This document shows positions 16,474 to 24,608 of a DNA stretch of 64,000 bases, piece by piece (position 1 is the stretch's first letter; every line of letters starts with the position of its first letter). The stretch spans positions 434,001 through 498,000 of the forward strand of contig NZ_JACHBS010000001.1 in assembly GCF_014200395.1 (NCBI RefSeq). The letters run 5' to 3'. Both the position numbers and the translations under genes were made by a program. The notes under the pieces are model-generated. The model was given only the letters and a program-made list of their open reading frames with translations, ran no database searches and was not told the DNA's origin. The stretch is from Microcella frigidaquae. GTDB taxonomy: Bacteria; Actinomycetota; Actinomycetes; Actinomycetales; Microbacteriaceae.

Positions 16474-17766
16474 GTGTACCAGCCGGTCAGCGTCGTCGAA
16501 GTGCGCGTGTGGGGGCAGACCGTCGGCGCCATCAGCGAGGTCGGCGGGGCCTATGGCTTTCAGTACACGCCCGCGTGGCGGCGCGGCGGGGTCGAACTCA
16601 GCCCGCTGCTCATGCCGCTCGGCAGCCGCACGAGCGTGTTCCGGTTTCCGGGGCTCGGGCGCGAGACGTTCCAGGGCCTGCCGCCGATGATCGCCGACGC
16701 GCTGCCCGACCGCTTCGGCAACAGCATCATCGACGCCTGGCTCGCCGCCGACGGCATCGACCGCGCGCAGATCACGCCGCTCGACCGGCTCGCCTACCTC
16801 GGGTCGCGCGGCATGGGGGCGCTCGAATTCGTTCCCGACCGCAGCCCGGCGGCACCGGTGCCGACCGCGCTCGAGCTCGCATCCCTCATCGAAACAGCGC
16901 GCGCCGCCGTCAGCGGCACCCTCGATAACGACCGGCACTCGGCCGACGCGCTGCGGCAGATCATCTCGGTCGGCACGAGCGCCGGCGGAGCCCGCGCCAA
17001 AGCCGTCGTCACCATCGACGACGCCACCGGCGAGATCCGCCCCGGGCACGCCCTCCCCCGCCCCGGCGAAGGCTCGTGGCTGCTCAAGTTCGACGGCGTC
17101 GGTGCCGACCACCAGCTCGGCGAATCGCAGCAGTACACGCGCATCGAATACGCGTACTCGCTCATGGCGCGCGCCGCCGGCATCCGGATGCCCGAGACAC
17201 GCCTGCTCGCCGAGAACGGCCGCGCGCACTTTCTGACGCGGCGCTTCGACCGCGTGCTGACGGCGCAGGGCGCCGAGCGCTGGCACCTGCAGTCGCTGTG
17301 CGGACTCGCGGCCGTCGACTTCACCCTGCGCGGCACCAACGACTATGCGCAGCTGTTCACCGCGGCCGCCGCGCTCGGCCTGAGCGACGACGACCGCACC
17401 GAGATCTTCCGGCGGATGGCGTTCAACGTCGCCGCCGCCAACCACGACGACCACAGCAAGAACCACGCCTTCCTGCTGCCGCCCGACGGCGACTGGCAGC
17501 TGAGCCCCGCCTACGACATCACCTACGCGCGCGACGCCGACAACATCTGGCTGCGGCAGCACCTCATGAGCGTGGGCGGCCGGTTCACCGACATCACGCG
17601 AGCAGACCTGCTCGCCGTCGCCGACCGCTTCGCCGTGCCGGGCGCGAAGGCCGCGCTGCGGCGAATCGATCAGGCGCTCGACGCGTGGGGGTCGTTCGCG
17701 GCCGAGGCGGGCGTGCGCGACGAGGTCGCCGCCGCGATCGGGCGCGAGTTCACGCGCGTCGGGTGA
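16474..17766 (+). CDS. HipA-family serine/threonine kinase toxin
   Basis: This 430-residue protein (GTG start) has the HipA_N couple domain (residues about 5-100, WGQTVGAISEVGGAYGFQYTP) and the HipA_C kinase fold (about 145-390). An ATP-site loop is likely at SVGTSAGGARAKAVV. The catalytic loop is AANHDDHSKNHAFLL and the metal-binding DFG-equivalent is SPAYDITYA. In Escherichia coli, HipA phosphorylates glutamyl-tRNA synthetase; other HipA proteins use different synthetases, so the target here is open. Full length and all key motifs are present, so it is probably active. Confidence 0.88.
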   Translation: MYQPVSVVEVRVWGQTVGAISEVGGAYGFQYTPAWRRGGVELSPLLMPLGSRTSVFRFPGLGRETFQGLPPMIADALPDRFGNSIIDAWLAADGIDRAQITPLDRLAYLGSRGMGALEFVPDRSPAAPVPTALELASLIETARAAVSGTLDNDRHSADALRQIISVGTSAGGARAKAVVTIDDATGEIRPGHALPRPGEGSWLLKFDGVGADHQLGESQQYTRIEYAYSLMARAAGIRMPETRLLAENGRAHFLTRRFDRVLTAQGAERWHLQSLCGLAAVDFTLRGTNDYAQLFTAAAALGLSDDDRTEIFRRMAFNVAAANHDDHSKNHAFLLPPDGDWQLSPAYDITYARDADNIWLRQHLMSVGGRFTDITRADLLAVADRFAVPGAKAALRRIDQALDAWGSFAAEAGVRDEVAAAIGREFTRVG

Positions 17767-17779
17767 CCGCCGGCGTTCG

Positions 17780-19381
17780 TCAGGAGGTCGGGGCAGCGCT
17801 GGCGGCGGGCGCGGCGTCGGGCGCGGCGGCGACCCGCCGCGGCCCGAACGTCGCCGTGATCGCCGCCGTCACGGCGAGCACCCCGGCCGCCACGAGCAGG
17901 GCCGTCGTGACGCCGTCGAGGAACGACTCTTTGGCCGCGGCGATGATGGGCTCGGCGGCGGCTCCGAACTCGGCGACCCGGGGAGATTGGGTGAAGGCGA
18001 TCGACGACTCGATGGCCGAGGCGATCGTGGGCGGGAGGCCCGCGATCGCATCCTGCACCCCCGCCTTGTAGGTCTGGGTGAGGATGCTGCCCAGAACCGC
18101 GATGCCCAGTGCGCTCCCGAACTCGCGGGCGGTGTCGTTGACCGCCGACGCCACACCCTGCTTACCGGCGGGCAACGATCGCGTGATCGCCGTCGTCGAG
18201 GGAGCGCCCGAGAGCGCCATGCCGGTGGCGAAGAGCACGATGCCCGTGAAGAACACCGCGTAGTTCAGCTCGACCTCGAGGCGGCTGAAGACCACGAAGG
18301 CCGCGGCGATCAGCAGCAGGCCCACGGGCGCAACGCGGCGGTAGCCGAAGTGCTCGGCCAGGCGCGGCGAGAACCGCGCGAGCGGGATGAGGATGAACGG
18401 CATCGGCAGCAGGCACCCCGCCGCCCACAGCGGACTCAGCCCGGCCACGAACTGCAGGTACTGCAGCGCCGCGAAGAAGAATCCGAACGCCGCGAAGAAC
18501 TGCGCCGACAGCGAGAGGCTGCCCATGCCGAAGCCGCGCACCGCGAACAGGCGCGGGTCGAGCAGCGGGGCGGGCGTGCGCCACTCCCACAGCACGAACG
18601 CCACGAGGGCGGCGAGGCCGAGGGCCAGCACCCCGAGGGCGAGCGGGTCGTCGCCACCGCGCTCCGGAATCTCGATGATGCCGAACACGATGCCGCCGAC
18701 CGCGACGAGGCTCAGCACCGCACCGAGGCCGTCGAAACGCGGTGGATGCTCGTCACGACCCGGCGGAACCACCAGCATCGTCCCCACGAAGCCGACGGCC
18801 GCGAGGCTCACGTTGAGCCAGAAGAATGCCGGCCACTCGAACCACTGCAGCAGCAGCGCCGACGCGAACACTCCGATCGCGGCCCCGCCGCCCGCCACGC
18901 CCACCCAGACGCCGACGGCCGTGCCGCGCTGCTCGAGCGGTAACGTCGTCGTGATCACCGACAGCGTCGTCGGCATGATCGCCGCCGCGCCGATGCCCAT
19001 CACCGCACGGAGGGCGATGAGCGCCTCGGGCGTCTCGACGAAAGCGGCGGCGGCCGCGGCCGCGCCGAAGATCGCGAGGCCGACGAGCAGGATGCCCTTG
19101 CGGCCGAGCCGGTCTCCGATCGCACCCGAGGCCAGCAGCAGTCCGGCGAAGATCACCGTGTAGGCGTCGACGATCCAGGTGAGCTCGGTCTGGCTCGCAC
19201 CTGTCGCGCGCGCCAGGCTCGGCAGGGCCACGTTGAGGCCGCTCACTGCCGACACCACCGTCATGAGCGCCACGCTCACCACGATCAGCACCAGGCGGGC
19301 GCGTCGCGGGTCGAGCGTCGCGCTCGGGCCTGGGGCGGGAGCGGGAGCGGCGGCGGGAGGCGTCGGCGGCGGGGCGGCCAT
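17780..19381 (-). CDS. DHA2-family MFS drug efflux transporter (EmrB/QacA type)
   Basis: A proton-driven multidrug exporter of the 14-helix DHA2 class, 533 residues from the ATG at 19381; an upstream in-frame ATG at 19474 adds only an arginine-rich stretch. The N-terminus is a proline/alanine-rich tail, then helix 1 (LVLIVVSVALMTVVSAVSGLNVALPSLARA). Motif A (GDRLGRKG) sits in the loop after helix 2, and a motif C-like glycine-rich segment (VGVWVGVAGGGAAIGVFA) lies in helix 5. It is convergent with hipA and divergent from a small membrane protein gene. Substrates unknown. Confidence 0.88.
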   Translation of the reverse strand: MAAPPPTPPAAAPAPAPGPSATLDPRRARLVLIVVSVALMTVVSAVSGLNVALPSLARATGASQTELTWIVDAYTVIFAGLLLASGAIGDRLGRKGILLVGLAIFGAAAAAAAFVETPEALIALRAVMGIGAAAIMPTTLSVITTTLPLEQRGTAVGVWVGVAGGGAAIGVFASALLLQWFEWPAFFWLNVSLAAVGFVGTMLVVPPGRDEHPPRFDGLGAVLSLVAVGGIVFGIIEIPERGGDDPLALGVLALGLAALVAFVLWEWRTPAPLLDPRLFAVRGFGMGSLSLSAQFFAAFGFFFAALQYLQFVAGLSPLWAAGCLLPMPFILIPLARFSPRLAEHFGYRRVAPVGLLLIAAAFVVFSRLEVELNYAVFFTGIVLFATGMALSGAPSTTAITRSLPAGKQGVASAVNDTAREFGSALGIAVLGSILTQTYKAGVQDAIAGLPPTIASAIESSIAFTQSPRVAEFGAAAEPIIAAAKESFLDGVTTALLVAAGVLAVTAAITATFGPRRVAAAPDAAPAASAAPTS

Positions 19382-19422
19382 GGGCGCGATGCTACGCCTG
19401 TCGGGGAGGGGCGGGTCGTATC

Positions 19423-19710
19423 GTGGGTGGCGTGAGCGAGCATCCCGAGAACGAGGCCGAGCCGACGCCGGCATCGACGCCTGATCCCGCGCAGCGGCAG
19501 GCCGCCCGAGCCGCCCTGCTCGCCATCGGCATCACCTTCTTCGGCATCGGCGTCGTGTTCACGGCGGTCACCCCCGACAACCTCGCGCTCGGCATCACCT
19601 TCCTGCTCGTCGGAACCGTGCTGTTCTGGGCGGGCGGCATGCCGAAGCCGCCGGCGAGCGGTCGCGGCGACCGGATGGTGCCGCCGGGCGACGGCGAGCA
19701 GGGGGCCTGA
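19423..19710 (+). CDS. Small two-helix membrane protein, unknown function
   Basis: A 95-residue protein (GTG at 19423; a second GTG at 19432 is possible). The N-terminus is acidic and proline-rich. Two hydrophobic helices follow at about 29-48 and 53-71 (LLAIGITFFGIGVVFTAV and LALGITFLLVGTVLFWAGGM), then a short polar tail. Such short two-helix proteins are common in actinobacteria without assigned function. It is transcribed divergently from the DHA2 exporter. Confidence 0.65.
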   Translation: MGGVSEHPENEAEPTPASTPDPAQRQAARAALLAIGITFFGIGVVFTAVTPDNLALGITFLLVGTVLFWAGGMPKPPASGRGDRMVPPGDGEQGA

Positions 19711-19766
19711 GCCCCGCATCCCCCGCTCGATCGGGGCTGTGGATGCGGCGTGCACGATGTCGGTGG

Positions 19767-19782
19767 TCGAACGTATGTTCGA
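19767..19782. promoter_or_regulatory. Perfect palindromic LexA (SOS) box
   Basis: The 16-bp palindrome TCGAACGTATGTTCGA fits the actinobacterial LexA consensus TCGAAC-N4-GTTCGA exactly. It ends 3 nt before the GTG start of the DUF222-HNH gene. Mycobacterial 13E12-repeat (DUF222) genes are known LexA targets, so DNA-damage induction is a well-founded inference. Confidence 0.85.
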
Positions 19783-19785
19783 CTC

Positions 19786-21273
19786 GTGCAGATCGAGGTG
19801 GAGGCCGCGTTCGCGGCGGCGGTGGATGCTCTGGAGCGCGTCCCCCGCGCCCTCGAGCCGTTCCGTGCCCTCGGTGATGACGCGCTGCTCGCCCTGACCC
19901 GCGCGGCCGCCGACGAGGTGCGGCTCGCGCAACTGCACGTGTCGCTGCTGGCGGGCGAGATCGCGCGGCGGTCGGCGCACGAGCTGGGGGCGTCCGGGTT
20001 GGCGCAGCGCACCGGGCATCGTACAGCCGACGAGCTCGTCACCGTCACGACCGGGTCACGGCGGGCGGATGCCCGCACCGCGGTGCGCGTGGGCGCGACA
20101 CTCGTCGACCCGCGTTCGACCCTCGACCCCGTAGCGTCGGCGGTTCTGGACGGGCGGGTGAGCGTCACGGTGGCCGACGCCCTGCGGCGCGGGCTCGGTG
20201 AGCCGGGCGGCGACGTGTCGGCCGAACTGCTCGCGGCGGAAAGCGCCGTGCTGGTGGAGTCGGTCGGTCGACTGGATGCCGACCGCGCCGAGCGCGAAGC
20301 CCGCGCGGCACGCGACGACCTCGAACTGCGTCTCTCGAGCGATGTCGACGGAGTGGCCGAGCGCGAGGAAGCCCGACGGGCGCAGCGGTCGCTGCGCATC
20401 GGGCGACGCGCCGACGGCATGGGCTACGCGTCCTGGACGCTCGACCCCGAGAGCTTCGCGCTGGTGAGCGAGGTGTACGACCGGTTGACGGCTCCGCAGC
20501 GGCGTGTTCCGAGCTTCGACGATGGTGGCGGCGCCTCCGCCGAGACCGACGGTTTCGGCGACGAGCGCACCGACGTCCAGCGCACCGACGCCCAGCGGGC
20601 GAGCGACGGGTTTGTCGAGCTGCTCCGCCAAGGGGTCGCCGCCGACCCCGCGCACCTGCTCGGCGACGGGCCGATCGGCGTGCGGGTGCTCGTGGCCGCA
20701 GAGCAATTCGACGCGCGGCGCGGGCGCGGCTTTCTCGAGGGGCAGCACGACCCGGTGTCTCTCGCGACCGTCGAACGCATCGCCTGCGGCGCCGGAACGG
20801 TCGCCCTCCTCATCGACGCCGCCGCTGACAACGCCGGCCAGCCGCTCAATCTCGGGCGCGAGCGGCGACTGTTCAGCCGCGCCCAGCGCCTCGCCCTCGC
20901 GGCGCGCGACGGTGGGTGCCGCTGGCCGGGCTGCGAGCGTCCGCCCTCCTGGTGCGAGGCGCACCACATCGAGCACTGGCAGCGCGACGGTGGGCGCACC
21001 GACGTCGCCGACGGCATCCTGCTCTGCCGGCATCACCACCTGCTCGCGCACAACAACGGCTGGGAGATCACCCGGGCCGGGCCGCAGTACCTGCTGCATC
21101 CGCCCGGCGTGCTGCCGGGTGGGCCGACAAGTGCGCGACCGGGGGCGCCGCCGGGCGAGCACCCGCCAGAACCCCTCGACATGCCGAGTCGGAGTCGCGC
21201 GCTCAGCGATGCGCTGGCAGGCGCACGGGCAGAGGTGCGGGCGGGCACGGTGGCAGGCGCGCGGGCCTCGTGA
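19786..21273 (+). CDS. DUF222/HNH endonuclease (13E12-repeat family), predicted SOS-regulated
   Basis: A 495-residue protein from the GTG at 19786. A GTG at 19750 would place the LexA box inside the gene, so the later start, possibly leaderless, is preferred. The DUF222 domain covers about residues 20-320. The C-terminal HNH nuclease (about 370-435) has paired cysteines and the motif EAHHIEHWQRDGGRTDVADGILLCRHHHLLAHNNGW (positions about 387-422), with CxxC...C zinc ligands in GCRWPGC and LLCRHHH. The family expanded in actinobacteria, often as mobile-like repeats; its cellular role is uncertain. DNA nicking or cleavage is inferred from the HNH motif. Confidence 0.85.
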   Translation: MQIEVEAAFAAAVDALERVPRALEPFRALGDDALLALTRAAADEVRLAQLHVSLLAGEIARRSAHELGASGLAQRTGHRTADELVTVTTGSRRADARTAVRVGATLVDPRSTLDPVASAVLDGRVSVTVADALRRGLGEPGGDVSAELLAAESAVLVESVGRLDADRAEREARAARDDLELRLSSDVDGVAEREEARRAQRSLRIGRRADGMGYASWTLDPESFALVSEVYDRLTAPQRRVPSFDDGGGASAETDGFGDERTDVQRTDAQRASDGFVELLRQGVAADPAHLLGDGPIGVRVLVAAEQFDARRGRGFLEGQHDPVSLATVERIACGAGTVALLIDAAADNAGQPLNLGRERRLFSRAQRLALAARDGGCRWPGCERPPSWCEAHHIEHWQRDGGRTDVADGILLCRHHHLLAHNNGWEITRAGPQYLLHPPGVLPGGPTSARPGAPPGEHPPEPLDMPSRSRALSDALAGARAEVRAGTVAGARAS

Positions 21274-21331
21274 GCGGGCCTCGTGAGCGGAGCGTCGTCC
21301 CCGCGGGCCCTCGGCGTGGCACAGTGGTCGC

Positions 21332-22045
21332 ATGAGCGTTGTCGCGCCACCTACCGACCACACCCGCGCACACCCCACGGTGCTCGTCACCGGGTTCGAG
21401 CCGTTCGCCGGCGCCCCCGTCAACCCGAGCGGCGAGCTCGCGCGGCGGTTGGCCGAGCTCGGGCATCCCGACTGCCGCATCGTGGCCGAGGTGTTGCCGG
21501 TCTCGTTCGCGCGGGCCGCTCCCCTGCTGGCCGCCGCGATCGAGGCGCACGATCCCGACATCGTCATTGCGCTCGGGCTTGCCGAGACGCGGCACGCCAT
21601 CACCCCCGAACGCGTCGCCCTCAACCTGGCGGATGCCCGCATCGCCGACAATGACGGCGACCAGCCGCGCGACCTGGCCATCGAGCCGGGTGGCCCCGCC
21701 GCCCGCTTCACAGGGCTGCCCGTCAAGGCCATCGCGCACGACATCGCCGCCGCCGGCATCCCCGCCGAGGTCTCCCTCACCGCCGGCAGCTACGTCTGCA
21801 ACCACGCGTTCTACGCGCTCATGGGGCTCGTCGAACAGCGCACCGCGCACCGATCGGCCACCGGCGAAGCAGATGCTCGGCCGCTGCGGGCGGGATTCAT
21901 CCACGTTCCGGCGACGCCGCAGCTCGGGGGCAGCCCGCAGTTCACGCTCGACGAGCTCGAGCGGGGCATCCGCATCGCCATCAGCACGACGCTCGCGACG
22001 CGCCCCCACCACGACGCCGACCTGCCCGGCGGGAGCACCCACTAG
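21332..22045 (+). CDS. pcp: Pyroglutamyl-peptidase I
   Basis: A cytosolic cysteine peptidase that removes N-terminal pyroglutamate. The 237-residue protein begins the fold at VLVTGFEPFAGAPVNPS (residues 17-33), the usual Pcp signature. The catalytic triad is present: E93 (TPERVALN), C156 (AGSYVCNHAFY) and H191 (GFIHVPATPQ). Spacing is slightly longer than in Bacillus Pcp because of an N-terminal extension of about 12 residues. It is followed without a gap by the Nudix and acetyltransferase genes, so the three probably form one transcript. Confidence 0.9.
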   Translation: MSVVAPPTDHTRAHPTVLVTGFEPFAGAPVNPSGELARRLAELGHPDCRIVAEVLPVSFARAAPLLAAAIEAHDPDIVIALGLAETRHAITPERVALNLADARIADNDGDQPRDLAIEPGGPAARFTGLPVKAIAHDIAAAGIPAEVSLTAGSYVCNHAFYALMGLVEQRTAHRSATGEADARPLRAGFIHVPATPQLGGSPQFTLDELERGIRIAISTTLATRPHHDADLPGGSTH

Positions 22046-22465
22046 ATGGCGGGCTCCGCGGCGATCGAGGTGGCGGCGGCGCTCATCGTCGACGACATGG
22101 GTCGGCTGCTGCTGGTGCGCAAGGAGGGCACGAGCGTGTTCATGCAGCCGGGCGGCAAGTACGAGCCGGGCGAAACCGGCGCGCAGACCCTCGCCCGCGA
22201 ACTGCACGAAGAGCTGGGCCTCATCGTCGATCCCGAGGCGCTCGAGCCGCTCGGAACCTTCACCGCTCCCGCCGCCAACGAGGCGGGCATGCTCGTCGAG
22301 GCGGAGGTGTTCCGCGCGCACCTCAGCGCGCTCGGCGGCATCGAGGCGGTCACGCCCCGCGCCGAGATCGTCGACGTGCTCTGGGTGCACCCCCGCGACT
22401 TCGCTCACCTCGCGGTCGCCCCGCTCGTGACGCAGCGCATGCTGCCCCTGCTGGAGGTCTCGTGA
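22046..22465 (+). CDS. Nudix hydrolase
   Basis: A 139-residue protein with a complete Nudix box at about residues 36-58 (GGKYEPGETGAQTLARELHEELG), containing the REx2EE metal-binding core as RELHEELG-type residues. It hydrolyses a nucleoside diphosphate linked to another moiety; the substrate cannot be deduced. The ATG directly follows the pcp stop, and its own stop overlaps the next gene by 4 bp, so it is translationally coupled on both sides. Confidence 0.85.
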   Translation: MAGSAAIEVAAALIVDDMGRLLLVRKEGTSVFMQPGGKYEPGETGAQTLARELHEELGLIVDPEALEPLGTFTAPAANEAGMLVEAEVFRAHLSALGGIEAVTPRAEIVDVLWVHPRDFAHLAVAPLVTQRMLPLLEVS

Positions 22466-23097
22466 CCGAGCGCGAGGAGGGCCTGATCACCGTCGAGCCC
22501 GCCGAGCTGCTGCCCTGGAGCGCGCTCGAGGCGGTGCTGGCATCGACGGGCGAATCACGGCGGTGCTGGTGCCGCTGGTGGCTGACCACCAACGCCGAAT
22601 ACGCGGCCGCCACCGACGACGACCGACGGGCGGCGGCGAGGGCCGACCACGCCGACGGTCACCCCCGCGGCCTGCTCGCCCGTCGCGCCGGCGAGGCGGT
22701 CGGCTGGGTGAGCGTCGCGCCCCGGGCCGACTACGTCCGGCTCCCGCGCACCCGGCTCATCGCCGACGGCACGCCCGACCCCGACCTCGGCGACCCCGCG
22801 ATCTGGGCGATCGTGTGCTTCGCCGTCGCCCCCGCCCATCGGCGCACCGGTGTCGCCCGCGCGCTGCTCGACGCCGCGATCGCCCACGCCGCGGCGCACG
22901 GAGCCGCCCGCATCGAGGCCTACCCGGTCGACACCGACCCCGCGCACGGCCGTGCACCGAGCCCCGGCGATCTCAACACCGGCACCCTCGCGCTCTTCGC
23001 CACCGCGGGGTTCACCGAGGTGGCGCGGCCGAAGCCCCACCGCCCGATCGTGCAGCGGAGGCTCCGGCTGCCGACCGACGATCAGCGCGCGGTGTAG
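22462..23097 (+). CDS. GNAT-family N-acetyltransferase
   Basis: A 211-residue protein (GTG start, GTGA overlap with the Nudix gene). The acetyl-CoA site is VCFAVAPAHRRTGVARALLDAAIAHA at about residues 113-138, the V-x-P-x-x-R-x-x-G/A loop of GNAT enzymes. It has an unusual cysteine/tryptophan-rich N-terminal motif (RRCWCRWWLTTNAEY, about 33-47), a signature seen in one GNAT subgroup. Substrate unknown. It converges with the SDR gene, overlapping its 3' end by 16 bp. Confidence 0.82.
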   Translation: MTEREEGLITVEPAELLPWSALEAVLASTGESRRCWCRWWLTTNAEYAAATDDDRRAAARADHADGHPRGLLARRAGEAVGWVSVAPRADYVRLPRTRLIADGTPDPDLGDPAIWAIVCFAVAPAHRRTGVARALLDAAIAHAAAHGAARIEAYPVDTDPAHGRAPSPGDLNTGTLALFATAGFTEVARPKPHRPIVQRRLRLPTDDQRAV

Positions 23098-23834
23098 CCG
23101 CCGTCCACGACGAGTTCCGAGCCCGTCATGAACGACGCATCGTCGCTGACGAGGAAGGCGATCGCCGCGGCGAGCTCCTCCGGCCGGGCGATCCGGCCCA
23201 TCGGGGTGGTCTGCGCGAGCATCGAGCGATCGACGTCGCCCAGAATCGGCGTGTCGACGAATCCGGGGTGGATCGAGTTGACCCGCACACCGGCCGTCGC
23301 CCAGCCGAGCGCGACCGACTTGGTGAGCGTGCGCACGGCACCCTTCGCGGCCGCGTAGGCCGGCGAGCCCCCGAAGCCGCCCACGATGCCGAACATCGAC
23401 GAGACGTTCACGACCGCACCGTTGCCGCTCGCCTTGAGCGCCTCGGCGGCAGCCTTCAGGCCGAAGTAGACGCTGTTCTGGGTGATCGCGATGACACGCT
23501 GGTACTCCTCGGTGGTGCTCTGCTCGACCGGCACCGTGTCGCCGATGCCCGCGTTGTTGACGAGAATGCCCAGCCCGCCGAAGCGGCTGACGGTGGTCTC
23601 GATCGCGGATGCCCAGCTCGCCTCGTCCGTGACGTCGAGGTGCACGGCCAGCGCGGTACCGCCCGCCGCCTCGATCTCGGCGACGACCGCCGCGGCCTTC
23701 TCGTCGGCGACGTCGGCGACGACGACGGATGCGCCCTCGCTCGCCAGGCGGAGCGCCGTTGCGCGCCCGATGCCGCTCGCCGCTCCAGTGACCAGGGCGG
23801 TGCGGTTCTGCAGGCGGTACTGCTGCGCGTTCAT
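23082..23834 (-). CDS. Short-chain dehydrogenase/reductase
   Basis: A classical SDR of 250 residues from the ATG at 23834, preceded by a purine-rich GGAAGGG. The Rossmann cofactor motif is TGAASGIGRA (about 16-25), then the structural NNAG (about 93), catalytic S in NVSSMFG and the YAAAK pair (Y about 160). The C-terminus FMTGSELVVDGGYTAR is typical. It oxidises or reduces an alcohol/ketone with NAD(P)H; substrate unknown. It is divergent from a TetR gene across a 125-bp gap containing a perfect palindrome, so it is probably repressed by that regulator. Confidence 0.87.
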   Translation of the reverse strand: MNAQQYRLQNRTALVTGAASGIGRATALRLASEGASVVVADVADEKAAAVVAEIEAAGGTALAVHLDVTDEASWASAIETTVSRFGGLGILVNNAGIGDTVPVEQSTTEEYQRVIAITQNSVYFGLKAAAEALKASGNGAVVNVSSMFGIVGGFGGSPAYAAAKGAVRTLTKSVALGWATAGVRVNSIHPGFVDTPILGDVDRSMLAQTTPMGRIARPEELAAAIAFLVSDDASFMTGSELVVDGGYTAR

Positions 23835-23892
23835 GATGGGTTCCCTTCCCTCGGCCGGGTCGGCGAGCTCTGGTCGCGCATCCGGCATTTGT

Positions 23893-23906
23893 CCGACAGT
23901 TGTCGG
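23893..23906. promoter_or_regulatory. Candidate TetR operator between the SDR and TetR genes
   Basis: The perfect 14-bp palindrome CCGACAGTTGTCGG lies in the divergent intergenic region, 59 bp upstream of the SDR start and 53 bp upstream of the TetR start. This is the position and size typical of a TetR binding site. Confidence 0.55.
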
Positions 23907-23959
23907 TTTACTAGTTCAGCGTACTCCTGGCCGCACCTATTCCGCCGTACGATGAGCGC

Positions 23960-24571
23960 GTGACAGCGGTCGAGCCGGATGCCCGCCCAGCGGACCCCCG
24001 CTGGCAGCGTTCCCGGGCGCGCCTGCACGCCGCGGTGCTCGAGCTCGCCGCCGACCGTCCCGTCGAGCGCATCACCGGCAGCGCCCTCGCCGCCGCCGCG
24101 GGCGTGCACCGCTCGACGATCTACGAGCACGGATGCGATGCCAGCGACATCCTGCGCGGGGCCCTGCGCGCCGAGCTCGACGAGATCCGCCGTCGCCTCA
24201 TCGAGCCGGCCACCGCCGAGACGATCCTGAGCGCGACCGCCGCGTCGGCCGACGAGGTCTTCGCGCATGTCGACCGGCACGGTGCGGTCTACGCGCGTGA
24301 GCTCGACCGCGGCACGGCCGGGCTCTCGGCGATGCTCGCCGAGCACTTCGCGCACTCGGTGCGGCTGCTCATCGAGCACGGGGCCGTGACGCCGCCTGAG
24401 GTGCCCGAGGACGACCCCCAGGCCGTGGCCGAGACAGCGGCCGCCACGATCGCTGCGGCCGCGGTCGCCGTCATCGCGGTCTGGCTGCGTTCCCCCGAAC
24501 CGCGCGATCGTCGTCAGCTCGCACGACGCTGGCGCCTCGTGCTGCCACCCTGGTGGCCCATCGGCGACTGA
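23960..24571 (+). CDS. TetR-family transcriptional regulator
   Basis: A 203-residue protein with an N-terminal TetR HTH (about residues 14-60; RLHAAVLELAADRPVERITGSALAAAAGVHRSTIYEH), where the S-T-I-Y-x-H motif marks the recognition helix. A variable all-helical ligand domain follows. It starts at GTG 23960. It faces away from the SDR gene, suggesting local control of that enzyme and perhaps of itself through the palindrome between them. The ligand is unknown. Confidence 0.85.
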   Translation: MTAVEPDARPADPRWQRSRARLHAAVLELAADRPVERITGSALAAAAGVHRSTIYEHGCDASDILRGALRAELDEIRRRLIEPATAETILSATAASADEVFAHVDRHGAVYARELDRGTAGLSAMLAEHFAHSVRLLIEHGAVTPPEVPEDDPQAVAETAAATIAAAAVAVIAVWLRSPEPRDRRQLARRWRLVLPPWWPIGD

Positions 24572-24608
24572 GCCGCGGCATCCCTCGCCGGTGGGGCAGG
24601 ATGGTGCC

